Positions 8,601 through 16,699 of a stretch of 37,508 bases of DNA are shown here, piece after piece. The stretch is taken from NCBI GenBank assembly GCA_934394595.1, contig CAKRRX010000013.1, forward strand, positions 1 through 37,508, read 5' to 3'. The notes beneath the pieces are model-generated. The model did no database searches and was not told where the DNA came from. It was given only the letters and a program-made list of their open reading frames with translations. A program made the translations under genes and the position numbers. The number at the start of each line of letters is the position of its first letter. The stretch's first letter is position 1. Source of the stretch: an uncultured Blautia sp. Its GTDB lineage: Bacteria > Bacillota > Clostridia > Lachnospirales > Lachnospiraceae.

Positions 8601-11600
8601 GTTTTCCCCTTTTGTAAATCTGGTTTCCAGATAATAGGTGTCACTGACAACCTGGATATGGAAAGTATAGGAAAGAGGTTCTCCTTCAGAATCGCCCTCC
8701 TCTGGATTCGGCTCATAATAAACTGTCACTTCTGTATCGCCAATTCCTCTTGCCTGGATAGACCAGCCATTTCCATTTTCATCTGGATACACTTCACAGG
8801 AGGAACCTTCCGGTACTTCTACATTTTTCACTGTATAGGTAAGATCAGCGCCATCTGGATTTTCAGCGTTCTCCACATAGCAATTCATCCATTTATCTAC
8901 CCACATGGACTGATCTACCAGCAGCTGCCGGTCTTCTACCTTATTCTCGTAATCATATCTTTCTTCTCTTACATACAGCCCTGCTTCCCGCCAGGAAACT
9001 TCGTATCCTTTTACTGTCGCGGTAGCTCTGACTGCGATATATTCATCCTCAGACAAAGTATTTTCGGCTTCTTTTAACTGAGTACCATTAATAATAATGC
9101 CTGAAGTATTCTCAGGATCTATTTTCCAAAAGCTAAAATCGTCTCTTTGCTGGAAAGAATCCTCGTCTTCTTCCTCTTCCGCTTTCTTGGTTCCTGCCTG
9201 CCATTTGATTTCAACATCTTCCTGACCTGCAAGAATTCCAGTATTCAGGGACAGAGTATAACCCTCCCCTTCAAATACCCCGATATTGTAACCATCATCT
9301 GTCCTCGGCTCATCAAACCACATCGAATAATCCAGTCCGTCAAACCTGAAATAACGGTCAATGCCACAATCTTCCCAATTCTCATTTCCTTCTTCATCTG
9401 TACGGCGTTCCTGCGCAATTACCCGCAGCTCGGTTTCATCTGCAGATTTTCTGGTGAGGATTGGATATGTGAAAATTTCGTTCTCAGGATCTTCAGGTTC
9501 TTTTACCTCTGGCATCCTCTCATCCCAGGCATTTTCATCATATTCGAAGCGGAAGCGGATACCACCTCTTTTTATCTCCCCTTCTTCCTGGGAATCAAAC
9601 AGGGAAACATAAAATTCATTCAGATCCAGTTCCTCTCCTACCATCAGATTTCCAATATTGCCTGGCTGAATGGTTTCAAAAGCATCGCAAATATTAATAG
9701 GAATCTCTTCACTTGCCACTTCCTCTGATATAGGATTTCCTACCTCATCTGTTCCCGGAATAAATGCTTTTAAAAAGATACTGGTGTCACCAAGTTCCTG
9801 GTCAGCAGTTACTGTGACAACCTTTGTTTTTTCCTCATCCTCTGAATCAGAAACAGATGCGGTTATCAGATCACTATTATATCCTTCTGCGGCAACGGTG
9901 TAATCTGTCAGCAGTTTACTGCCATCTCCATCCTCACCATAATCCCAATCATGGTGCAGTCTTACATATATCTGCTTCTTACTTCCAGGAAGCATACGAT
10001 CGTCTCCGTTGTCCGTCTGGATTTCCAGATAGAACAGGTCTCTGTTGACGTAAATATGGAACGTATAAGTTCCTGTTTCTACTTCTTCCACTGACTCGTT
10101 CTCTTCAGCGGAAGAATTGTAAAGCTTGTAAGTAACGGTTACATCTGTCTCTCCCCACTGTTTTGCCTGAATATCCCAGCCATTTTCCTGCTCAGTGAGT
10201 TCGCAAACCTCCGGATCCTCAACGCTCACATTTGTAACTTCCACATTAAAATGATCACCATCTGGATGAGTCACATCTTCTACATAACATTCCATCTGGC
10301 CATCTACCCATACAGACTGGTTAATCAGAAGCTCCCGATCTGGCATTGTATCATACTCATACCTTGCTTCTCTTGAATGAAGTCCTGCTTCTGCCATGGA
10401 TGCCCAAACTCCATTTAACTTCACAGTAGCTCTGACTGCAATGTATTGTCCTTCCTCTAAAGAGTCTTCTGCTGCCTTTAATCCATCTCCATAGATGTAA
10501 ATATGCGGTGCATAATTCTCATCCTCTGACCAGAAAGGTTCACCTTCCCATTGCGTAAAGGAATCTTCTTCTCCTTCTTCTACCAGTTTCGTGCCTACTT
10601 CCCACTCAATTCCATAAATAAGATCTCTGGAATCAAAGGTATCCATGTTCAGCTGAAGTTCATAGGTTTCGCCCTCATAGATATTCGTGTTGTAGCCGTC
10701 TTCTCCTCTGAGTTCCTCAAACCACAGAGGGTAATCCTGTCCCTCAAAAAAGTAGGTTTTTCTGTCAAGCTCGATTTCCTCGCCATTTTCGCCTTCTGTA
10801 AATGCTTCTACTGTAAATTCTACCCCATCCAGACTGGTTCTGGTCAGTTGTGTAAAGGTTCCGTCTTCTGCTTCTTCCCAGTTCCAGCAGTTAGGATCCG
10901 GATCAACAAACTTCAGGCTGACACTGTCAGTTGCATCCGTGGACTGATTCCCATCCCATGTATTATGCAGCACCTTAAATGCCTCAAGATCAACTGAGCC
11001 TCCTACATCCAGGTTATCCGGCCACTCAACACCATCTTTCATTTCAATGGCATAATAATCCCTGGTTATCTGTACTCCATAGTATTCAGAGGCAACTTCT
11101 TCTCCTGATATCAGTGCCTTTACATGGACAGCTGTACCTCTTTCTTCCTCTATATCTTCCCTTGCCTCTATGTGCAGCACATAAGTTTCTGGACTGGAGT
11201 CTGAGGGCTTCAGTGTTACATAAGATAAAACGTTGGAATCGTATTTTTCCACAAAGTCAAGGCTGTAATCCTGTACCGGCTCGTCTCCGCGATTGCCATC
11301 TTCCTCATTATTGCCATAATTCCACTCACGACGGAGTTCTATCTGAATATCCTTTGCAGACCCTGGGATCATGCGGCTATCATCATTTGGATACTTTGCA
11401 CTTAGATAATATCTGTCACCTTTGACATAAATCTTAAAACTATATGTCTGATCTTCTTCTTCGATATCGGTTCTGTGATAGGTAAGTGTAACCATAGCCT
11501 CTCCCATGCTGTAGCTATGGATATCCCATCCGCTTTCATCTTCACGCTGAACCACCTGGCACACAGGAGCATCGTCCCCATTATCCTCGTACTTTGTTTC

Positions 11601-12473
11601 ATCCGTAATCTGAACATCTGTCACTTCACCTATAACGACATGGTCTCCATCTGGATTTGCACTGTCTTCCACGTAATATTCCAGAGAACTGCTTATCCAG
11701 GTATCCCGGCCCATAAGTGTCTCTTCATCCCCTGGAAGCTGCGGATTATACACAGCATCCCGGACATGCACACCAGCACCGATTTCCTCCAGCTGCTTCG
11801 TGTACTCATCAGAGCCCTCTTCTTTTCCCATCAAAAAGACACGCACTTCGATCCAGTAACCTTCACCTGCATTTTTGTATATCTCAGATAAGGTTTCTCC
11901 ATGAAGGGTGATTTCTGTATCGGAATCCTGTCTCCAGTACCAGCCATTCTCATCACTGCTGGCCAACTCATGAAAATCAACGTTTTCCTCAGTTCCTTCA
12001 TTTCTGATACCTACCTGCCACTGAATCTCAGTTCCTTCCGGTAAAACATCCGCATTGTCCAGACACAGGGTGTAGTCCTCATTGTTGAACATATGCATGG
12101 TATATCCATCATTCCAATGCCAGTCGCCCCCTTCGTGATGGAATGCAATGGCATTGGAATTCTCATCTTCACTCTGTTCCGGTTCCCCTGACTCACCATC
12201 CATGAATTCGTTTAATTCATCTGTGCTGTCAGATACAAATCCCTCTTCGTTCTCTGCAAACCAGCTGTCGTCTGCATTTTCCTCCAAGCCATTTTCATTC
12301 TCTGCCAGGCTCGCATCAGTTTCATCTGCATCTGCAGATACCTCAGCGAAAAAATCCACAGCTTCTGCTTCCGGTACACTCTCAGCCAGTACCATCACAG
12401 AATTGTTTCCCACCACCATAGACGCAGCCAGTGTCCAGGCAGCCAGTTGTTTCCATAATTTCTTTTGCTTCAT
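5133..12473 (-). CDS. Giant secreted acidic repeat protein (2446 aa) with H/CxxC and BIG2-type domains
   Basis: I do not recognise the repeated modules as a named family. Residues 1-31 form a classical signal peptide (KQKKLWKQLAAWTLAAS, cleavage near VLAES). Residues 32-110 are an acidic linker. About 111-1985 are four tandem modules of roughly 470 residues, starting near 111, 581, 1049 and 1520; shared motifs include MxCYVEDAxNPDGD, YTFHIYV, MLPGSKxQI, HHDWDYG and VGxxLDLNEF. About 1985-2115 look like a partial fifth copy. Residues 2119-2270 hold four H-W...TC...CxxC repeats. Residues 2280-2446 hold two lysine-rich Ig-like domains, the last a clear BIG2 (SNKKVATVSKKGVITAKKAGKATITV). There is no LPXTG or C-terminal anchor helix. 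ATG 12473 follows GGAGG; an in-frame ATG at 12497 lacks a good site. An extracellular adhesive or binding role is likely but inferred. Confidence 0.85.
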   Translation of the reverse strand: MKQKKLWKQLAAWTLAASMVVGNNSVMVLAESVPEAEAVDFFAEVSADADETDASLAENENGLEENADDSWFAENEEGFVSDSTDELNEFMDGESGEPEQSEDENSNAIAFHHEGGDWHWNDGYTMHMFNNEDYTLCLDNADVLPEGTEIQWQVGIRNEGTEENVDFHELASSDENGWYWRQDSDTEITLHGETLSEIYKNAGEGYWIEVRVFLMGKEEGSDEYTKQLEEIGAGVHVRDAVYNPQLPGDEETLMGRDTWISSSLEYYVEDSANPDGDHVVIGEVTDVQITDETKYEDNGDDAPVCQVVQREDESGWDIHSYSMGEAMVTLTYHRTDIEEEDQTYSFKIYVKGDRYYLSAKYPNDDSRMIPGSAKDIQIELRREWNYGNNEEDGNRGDEPVQDYSLDFVEKYDSNVLSYVTLKPSDSSPETYVLHIEAREDIEEERGTAVHVKALISGEEVASEYYGVQITRDYYAIEMKDGVEWPDNLDVGGSVDLEAFKVLHNTWDGNQSTDATDSVSLKFVDPDPNCWNWEEAEDGTFTQLTRTSLDGVEFTVEAFTEGENGEEIELDRKTYFFEGQDYPLWFEELRGEDGYNTNIYEGETYELQLNMDTFDSRDLIYGIEWEVGTKLVEEGEEDSFTQWEGEPFWSEDENYAPHIYIYGDGLKAAEDSLEEGQYIAVRATVKLNGVWASMAEAGLHSREARYEYDTMPDRELLINQSVWVDGQMECYVEDVTHPDGDHFNVEVTNVSVEDPEVCELTEQENGWDIQAKQWGETDVTVTYKLYNSSAEENESVEEVETGTYTFHIYVNRDLFYLEIQTDNGDDRMLPGSKKQIYVRLHHDWDYGEDGDGSKLLTDYTVAAEGYNSDLITASVSDSEDEEKTKVVTVTADQELGDTSIFLKAFIPGTDEVGNPISEEVASEEIPINICDAFETIQPGNIGNLMVGEELDLNEFYVSLFDSQEEGEIKRGGIRFRFEYDENAWDERMPEVKEPEDPENEIFTYPILTRKSADETELRVIAQERRTDEEGNENWEDCGIDRYFRFDGLDYSMWFDEPRTDDGYNIGVFEGEGYTLSLNTGILAGQEDVEIKWQAGTKKAEEEEDEDSFQQRDDFSFWKIDPENTSGIIINGTQLKEAENTLSEDEYIAVRATATVKGYEVSWREAGLYVREERYDYENKVEDRQLLVDQSMWVDKWMNCYVENAENPDGADLTYTVKNVEVPEGSSCEVYPDENGNGWSIQARGIGDTEVTVYYEPNPEEGDSEGEPLSYTFHIQVVSDTYYLETRFTKGENQMLIGGEAQIEVRLHHDWAYSDEDRGTEVVQDYSLTPVNYEESLIDLSMTTEGEKRILTVKGKEGADGDTNIELSAAVPEIDEDGNPTSKWQEVAGTDIWIGVSNSYEILRPVTLENLKVGDSLDLNEFKMYQVYLDKDGVVHEQVREDIGFRFVYDPNDWETLGKDGDITEPNEGPAEIGSYPTLVRTNPDGINLTVEEWELVEGENGDKEWQNTDTAHEYWFDGLDYSVWFENLRENDYATYAFNNEEAYHLNLNTENLKKQEDDRIDIRWQVGFRKDEEPEYFEEITEENKGKYEIFWSEDPENHSSLIIDGKKLQDNYDKLQEDPEKGESYWFEVRATVVVTTENGSYYLNMAQAGIWSRNPVADYQQQIHDASMFPGDKIWLGNTLECYVEDAENIHGDTVKIPVTSVDLTTVNWGEGDVAPVTMTEGSDCWFFTANHYGEAKVTVHFKKLDGEMDSHEFYIHVTDRYYWIEPEYADGSVQMLKDGTKIIKVKVYCEELQEDGPPKKYEMNTSDYDITISSEYEPQILEVLAVNNGAEEKSLTVKANESGDEHILVDVASKETQKDEDGNEHPVWETSAGIYVSVSDDFYYEFTVEGETPSDIPVGGTLDLNALDKKVELIVRNENNEAVKVEEENVRYSISYDEDVWKPLETTQEQDIPVLTRISGVASGVTLIAEVAHTDRYNNEVWEYAGEQYFDFERIMKEPGAVSIGGITSEEFGYTDIANTEILNLGTKIPDDSDATVKWTLYYNEDGKEVTVSEDCYSVKEDGTIDLYGAKLGKLMEELKEKGIEALYIRAEASSGEQIIGTDEVTILVQHSEAGCEHQWKHESYIAGPTCTADGTEQQRCKLCGETQEVSVKKLGHNWKDNGTVAATCTKAGSHNYICTRCNETRSDAIAKLAHTMDTVIDTPATCGKAGQKHKECKVCHGADTKTAYETIPATGKHTWTGYKVSEEATAVKAGTEVRTCTTCGAKETRSIAKLAAYVKVKESSFPMKKSQTLKLAVTLEKGDSIASVKSSSTKKLTVSKTSTGITLKATKKGTSGKVKVTIKTVGGASKVLTVKLQKGTVTAKKITGVPSKATLKVKQKLTLKPVVSPVSYQTTVKYTTSNKKVATVSKKGVITAKKAGKATITVTCGKIKKTCKITVKKK
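5660..6119 (-). repeat. Four H-W...TC...CxxC cysteine repeats in the giant protein
   Basis: Roughly 40-residue units contain His-Trp (HQW, HNW, HTM, HTW), then TCxxxG and then CxxC (CKLC, CTRC, CKVC, CTTC). Each of the first three offers one His and three Cys, enough for a metal site. The fourth unit lacks the TC cysteine (EEATAVKAG). Similar CxxC repeats are familiar in large secreted Lachnospiraceae proteins; their function is unknown to me. Confidence 0.75.
6519..12141 (-). repeat. Four tandem ~470-residue modules within the giant protein
   Basis: Module-opening Tyr residues fall at about 581, 1049 and 1520 (YPLWFEEL, YSMWFDEP, YSVWFENL), with a shortened first opening near 111 (GDWHWNDGYTMHMF). 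The period is therefore 468-471 residues (about 1.41 kb of DNA). Copies are diverged but keep the same order of sub-blocks: an opening beta-rich block, an AGL.SRE block, CYVEDA, YTFHIYV, HHDWxYG, and a closing LDLNEF/FRFxYDxNxW block. Boundaries are approximate. Confidence 0.8.
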
Positions 12474-12581
12474 GCACATCCCTCCATTTTCATACACTTA
12501 CACCTGTAAAGCTTATGGCGCAGTTCCCATTTTTTAGAGTATATAAAAAAACTCCTGGGTTCTTTGCACCATTTACGTTGG

Positions 12582-12634
12582 GTTTTGCCCCTAACTTGAT
12601 ATCCACGAATTGCTTCGCCGCAAAGCTGCTCCCG
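12582..12634 (-). repeat. Intergenic repeat element, copy A
   Basis: About 50 bp matching copy B (35365-35417) at roughly 86% by hand alignment. On the minus strand it reads GGAGCAGCTT, a short hairpin, AATTCGTGGATATCAA and then TTAGGGGCAAAA. The stem GCTT/AAGC is kept while its loop differs between copies. Around it GAATTGC and GCAATTC can also pair. It lies in the predicted untranslated leader of the giant protein gene, about 110 bases before the start codon, in the same sense as that gene. Confidence 0.7.
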
Positions 12635-12656
12635 CAATTCTCAATCAGATAATTTT

Positions 12657-12685
12657 AGTATAAAATATTTATCCTTTTTCCGCAA
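12657..12685 (-). promoter_or_regulatory. Sigma-A-type promoter of the giant protein gene
   Basis: TTGCGG (12680-12685) and TATACT (12657-12662) on the minus strand are separated by exactly 17 bases. Transcription would begin near 12650, giving a leader of about 175 bases that includes repeat element copy A. Confidence 0.6.
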
Positions 12686-12846
12686 CTATAAATTCGAAAT
12701 ATTCCTTATTATAATACGTTTTGGACTTATATTTTGAATTTTCAGATTTTAGTGTTTTTATTATTAATAAAGTTTATTTTTTAAATTATCTGTTATTAAT
12801 AAAAATTTTCATATCTAGAGCTTATTTGTTCCATAAAAAGACATAA

Positions 12847-12886
12847 AAAAGCTATAAGATTCCATTTCTGAAATCCTATAGCTTTA
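12847..12886 (-). terminator. Terminator of the AlbA_2/HATPase regulator gene
   Basis: On the minus strand AAAGCTATAGGAT pairs with ATCTTATAGCTTT through one G-U pair and is followed by a T run (CTTTTTTATG). It lies just past the stop codon at 12900. Confidence 0.8.
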
Positions 12887-12899
12887 TGACACTAAAATC

Positions 12900-14282
12900 C
12901 TAATCCTCACAAATCTCCCAATGACCACTAAAACCGCTTCCTACATATTGGAGCTTGCCTATCTCTTTGATGTGACGCTTAATCGTTCGTGTACTTACTT
13001 TTAATTCAAGCGCCATTTTTTCAGTACTTATTTTATTATCAGACTTTATTAGATTTATAATCTTTGTATTTATATCCTCTTGGGTGACATCTTGAGTGAC
13101 ATCTTGGGTGACATCTTGGGTGACATTATAATTTAAATTCGGCATGACAACTGTAAACTGATATCTGTCTGACCGAAAAGATGGTTTTTTACTTTTATCA
13201 TAATTAATCTGAAATTCATACCCACCGATAATTTTTCCAAATCCACTACCTTTTCGCTCCATATATCCCAGACGATTAAACACATCAGCCAAAACAGGAT
13301 TCCTTCTCGTAGATGGAACAGTAAGAGGATCTCTGTCTTGAATAATTGATCCATCTGGCATACCTCCCGGAGAGTAAATTTCCATACGATCATCGTAAAT
13401 ATCAATATGCACTTCACTGCCATTCACAAGATAATCTCGGTGAGCTAATGCATTAATCAAAGCTTCATGATAACTGCGTTCTACATATTCTGGCATTTCT
13501 TCTCTGGAATTGGCAGTCTTTCTCCACATCAACCTTGCGTTTCTCTTGATAAAGGCTTCTCCATTATCAATCAAAGAAATCACACTTCCGGAATATTCAG
13601 CATCATCAAAAGCATCTATTGTTCCACCACTCTTATTTAACCCATTCCATCTGGTACAAAACAATCTGGAACAACGAATTGGGCTTTCATCTGCCACCAA
13701 AGCACCTGCATTTGTTAAATACCCTTGCTCATTTGCCAAACCAAATGAAACAAGATCTTTTTCATCAAAACTATTTCCTGTCCATTTTTTGTATCTTTCC
13801 CGAAGCTTGGAAAAAGCAAAATCTTCCACCTTGTACGTAGAAATCCGTGAATCATACGATATGTTTCTGCCACGTAACACAAGCCTTTTTAGTTCTGTTG
13901 CAGTTGCTTTTACACTCTCATTTCCAACACGAACATATGCTTCCAACATCCCATCTCCAGAATAGTAATAGGGTGTCTCTTCACCTTTAAAAATGTCTAA
14001 AATAATTAACACTTTTCCATCTTCAATCTGCTCAAATCTAAGCCGGAACTCTGGAATCGGATCCAATCTTGTCTTAATGATTTCACTTATTTTTTCTGCA
14101 TCACCGTTCGGATCTTCAAGTCCTATAATATTCTCATCATTCGATATTCCGAAGATTAACGAACCACCCAGTGTATTTGCAAATGCACTCACACTCTTGC
14201 ACCAACTCTTCGGTTTCTTTGCTTCCAAAGAGAGTTTTTTATCATATTCTGTCGCTTCACCAATCAAATTTCCTATATTCAT
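12900..14282 (-). CDS. AlbA_2/HATPase_c_4 predicted transcriptional regulator
   Basis: A protein of the COG2865 type ('predicted transcriptional regulator containing HTH domain'). The N-terminal ~130 residues are a Schlafen/AlbA_2 domain (LEAKKPKSWCKSVSAFANTLGG, LIFGISNDENIIGLED). The central part has the divergent HATPase_c_4 signature (HEALINALAHRDY, IDIYDDRMEIYSPGG). The C-terminus is a winged-helix-like segment (STEKMALELKVSTRTIKRHIKEI), reached through a VTQD repeat. ATG 14282 (460 residues) is chosen because GGGAG lies 5 bases upstream and MNIGNLIGE is the usual family start; an in-frame ATG at 14348 lacks a good site. It is a single gene with its own terminator. Target and ligand are unknown; such genes are often accessory and variable between strains. 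Confidence 0.82.
   Translation of the reverse strand: MNIGNLIGEATEYDKKLSLEAKKPKSWCKSVSAFANTLGGSLIFGISNDENIIGLEDPNGDAEKISEIIKTRLDPIPEFRLRFEQIEDGKVLIILDIFKGEETPYYYSGDGMLEAYVRVGNESVKATATELKRLVLRGRNISYDSRISTYKVEDFAFSKLRERYKKWTGNSFDEKDLVSFGLANEQGYLTNAGALVADESPIRCSRLFCTRWNGLNKSGGTIDAFDDAEYSGSVISLIDNGEAFIKRNARLMWRKTANSREEMPEYVERSYHEALINALAHRDYLVNGSEVHIDIYDDRMEIYSPGGMPDGSIIQDRDPLTVPSTRRNPVLADVFNRLGYMERKGSGFGKIIGGYEFQINYDKSKKPSFRSDRYQFTVVMPNLNYNVTQDVTQDVTQDVTQEDINTKIINLIKSDNKISTEKMALELKVSTRTIKRHIKEIGKLQYVGSGFSGHWEICED
13081..13127 (-). repeat. 12-bp tandem repeat encoding (VTQD)n
   Basis: Nearly four tandem 12-bp units encode VTQDVTQDVTQDVTQ between the HATPase and winged-helix parts. Units differ by one base at most. 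As 12 is a multiple of three, copy-number change alters linker length without breaking the frame. Confidence 0.85.
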
Positions 14283-14408
14283 ATTTTCTCCCAAATAATC
14301 ATCCATTATTTTATTCCAAATATAGTTTCTTCGATTACGCTGATACATCCATCCGTAATTTTCTTTATATCAATGTTTTAGAATCAAGCTACTATCTCCG
14401 CCTTGGTT

Positions 14409-15665
14409 TTACTGTCTTTTCAGGAATTCACCCAACTCACACCGTGGCAGCTGATATTTTCGCTCTCCTTCAAACCCGGACAGCGCCAAAAGCAGCAGCA
14501 GATCCCTTTGCGGTCCTTTATAGGACTCTGCTTGTTCATACCACTCATGGATGGTATGCTCGCCGCCGCCTTTTCCGCCCCATCCTACGGTGATTGCCGG
14601 AATGCCAAGGCTGATGGGGATATTGGCATCGGTACTTGCAGCCCCGATATAGAAAGTCTCCATTCCAACTGCCTGATTGGCTGCGTGGGCAGCCTGCACG
14701 ATCTGGCAGTCCCGTACTTGCGTTCCAGCCGGGCGTTTGCCTTTTTGCTCCATTGTCATGGTGACCGCATCTTCATCATTTCCCACTGTCCATCTGACAT
14801 TTTCCTCTTCCACAGCCTCATTTACTGCCTGATGAAATTTCTGTGAAAGCGCATTAAGAGCCTCCGGGGCTACTGACCGCATATCCACCAGCATGGAAGC
14901 CTCCGCTGAAATTACATTCACAGAAGTTCCGCCATTTACCACGCCTACACTGAATGTGGTCTTTGGATCTGACGGCACCTGAAAATCACTGATTTTTGCA
15001 ATGGCTCTTCCCATAGCATGAATGGGATTGGGAATTCCAAAGCCAGTGTAGCTGTGCCCGCCTGTTCCATGGAAATTCACCTGATATCGTTCACTTCCCA
15101 CAGCCTGATAAATGATACCTGCTGTATGTTTATCGTCAATAGACACAAATCCATCATACAGTTTTGTCTGAGAGTTTTCCCTGGAAAAAAGATACTTACT
15201 CCCCCGAAGATCACCGAGACCTTCTTCACACACATTTGCGCAGAAAACAATGTCTCCCTCACCCCGGATTTCTGATGCCACCATAGCACGGGCAATAGAT
15301 AGAAGCTCTGCCACAGCTCTTGTATCATCCCCGATTCCAGGACAGCTGTAGCGATTCCCCTCCGTTTTCAGGGTAAGGTCTGTATCCATGGGAAACACAG
15401 TGTCCGTGTGACCTGCCAGAACAAGCCTTGGGCCGCCTGCAGTTCCTTTTCTGGTTCCCAGAACATTTCCCACTTCATCGATATGCACATCCTCCAGACC
15501 TGCTTCCAGCATCTTTTTTCGGACATACTCTGCTTTTTTCCCTTCCTGATAAGAAGGCGCAGGAATCTGGCACATTTCCAGAGTTTCCTGCAAAGTCCTG
15601 TCATCATCCTCTTTGAGAAACGCCAGCCCACGCTGGACTTTCTCTTTTTTCAGCAATTCTTTCAT
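14409..15665 (-). CDS. M20-family zinc peptidase (peptidase T-like)
   Basis: A cytosolic metallopeptidase of the M20 clan, likely an aminopeptidase or tripeptidase acting on short peptides. Metal-site motifs are visible: AGHTDTVFP (His and Asp ligands), GIGDDTRA (bridging Asp) and CEEGLGD (catalytic Glu plus ligand Glu). A dimerisation domain (GGHSYTGFGIPNPIHAMGRAI) is inserted in the middle. The 418 residues fit the family. ATG 15665 was chosen because GGAG lies 8 bases upstream; upstream in-frame starts overlap dusB. It starts 4 bases after the dusB stop, so it is probably translated from the same transcript and ends the long housekeeping run. No convincing terminator follows before the next gene. 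Substrate specificity is not resolved. Confidence 0.88.
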   Translation of the reverse strand: MKELLKKEKVQRGLAFLKEDDDRTLQETLEMCQIPAPSYQEGKKAEYVRKKMLEAGLEDVHIDEVGNVLGTRKGTAGGPRLVLAGHTDTVFPMDTDLTLKTEGNRYSCPGIGDDTRAVAELLSIARAMVASEIRGEGDIVFCANVCEEGLGDLRGSKYLFSRENSQTKLYDGFVSIDDKHTAGIIYQAVGSERYQVNFHGTGGHSYTGFGIPNPIHAMGRAIAKISDFQVPSDPKTTFSVGVVNGGTSVNVISAEASMLVDMRSVAPEALNALSQKFHQAVNEAVEEENVRWTVGNDEDAVTMTMEQKGKRPAGTQVRDCQIVQAAHAANQAVGMETFYIGAASTDANIPISLGIPAITVGWGGKGGGEHTIHEWYEQAESYKGPQRDLLLLLALSGFEGERKYQLPRCELGEFLKRQ

Positions 15666-15669
15666 ATTG

Positions 15670-16695
15670 TCACTCCGGTAATTTCTCCAGCAGCTGCTCC
15701 AACTCTTCATAACTGCTGATATTATTAGACTCCCTGCGAAGCCCTGCACTGTGGGGCATTCCTGCAGTATACCAGGCTACATGCTTTCGCATCTCCCGGA
15801 TTCCGATAAATTCCCCTTTCATTTCGATCTGTGCCCGGGCATGCTTTAAGATCATCTCTTTAATCTCTGTAAGGGAAGGCCTTAAAAGCTCCTCTCCTGT
15901 GGCAAAATAATGGTTCATTTCCCGGAATATCCAGGGATTTCCCTCTACAGCACGGCCAATCATCACAGCATCACAGCCGGTCTGGCGAAACAGCGCTTCT
16001 GCCTTTTTGGGGGAATCTACATCCCCGTTTCCGATCACCGGAATGGAAACTGCCTCCTTGATTCTGGCTATGGTTTCCCAGTCTGCCTCGCCGGAATAAT
16101 ACTGCTGCCTGGTTCTTCCATGTACAGCAATGGCAGCTGCCCCTGCATCCTCTATTCGTTTTGCTATCTCCACAATGTCCACTGGTTCCTTTTCAAAACC
16201 AATACGTACCTTCACAGTAAGGGGTTTGTGGATTGCGCCGGAGACACTTTTCACAATCTGTGTGATCAGATCCGGATTTTTCAGAAGAGCGGAACCTTCC
16301 CCGTTATTTACCACTTTTGGTACCGGACAGCCCATATTGATGTCCAGAATATCAAATGGCTGCTCTTCTATGCTCTTCGCCACCTCAGCCATCAGCTGTG
16401 GCTCGCTTCCAAAAAGCTGCAAGGACACGGGATGCTCCACAGGATCGATCTCCATCAGCGCTTTTGTATTTTTGTTCTTATAGGAAATTGCCTTGGCGCT
16501 GATCATCTCCATACAGAGAAGTCCGGCCCCCTGCTCCTTGCACAGCCTGCGAAAAGCAAGGTCCGTCACCCCTGCCATAGGTGCCAGCACAAAACGGTTT
16601 GGTATTTCCACATTTCCAATTTTCCAGGACATAGTCCCGGGATTCCCCGGCACACCCCACATGGGAGTCTGCCTCTTTATTACCATGTTATCCAC
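15670..16695 (-). CDS. dusB: tRNA-dihydrouridine synthase, DusB type
   Basis: An FMN-dependent enzyme that reduces uridine to dihydrouridine in the tRNA D-loop. The TIM-barrel start FVLAPMAGVTDLAFRRLCKEQGA is typical. The active-site Cys is in DINMGCPVPKVV, with lysine and arginine FMN/tRNA contacts in TVKVRIGF and AVHGRTRQQ, and the phosphate-binding VIGNGDV and CDAVMIGRA. The start is uncertain. A GTG at 16695 has GGGAG 9 bases upstream and lies 4 bases after the previous stop; ATG 16686 and ATG 16632 (closest to the usual family N-terminus MxWKIGN) are alternatives. It lies between the DUF6145-like gene and the M20 peptidase in one operon. Confidence 0.92.
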   Translation of the reverse strand: MDNMVIKRQTPMWGVPGNPGTMSWKIGNVEIPNRFVLAPMAGVTDLAFRRLCKEQGAGLLCMEMISAKAISYKNKNTKALMEIDPVEHPVSLQLFGSEPQLMAEVAKSIEEQPFDILDINMGCPVPKVVNNGEGSALLKNPDLITQIVKSVSGAIHKPLTVKVRIGFEKEPVDIVEIAKRIEDAGAAAIAVHGRTRQQYYSGEADWETIARIKEAVSIPVIGNGDVDSPKKAEALFRQTGCDAVMIGRAVEGNPWIFREMNHYFATGEELLRPSLTEIKEMILKHARAQIEMKGEFIGIREMRKHVAWYTAGMPHSAGLRRESNNISSYEELEQLLEKLPE

Positions 16696-16699
16696 AATA

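Larger units (their letters stand above)
12474..12899. other. AT-rich intergenic region between the giant protein and the AlbA-type regulator
   Basis: 426 bases with no credible ORF. From left to right on the plus strand it holds the ribosome binding site of the giant gene (12481-12486), a long leader containing repeat element copy A (12582-12634), a promoter (12657-12685), about 150 very AT-rich bases without clear signals (12690-12840), and the terminator of the regulator gene (12845-12888). Confidence 0.7.
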
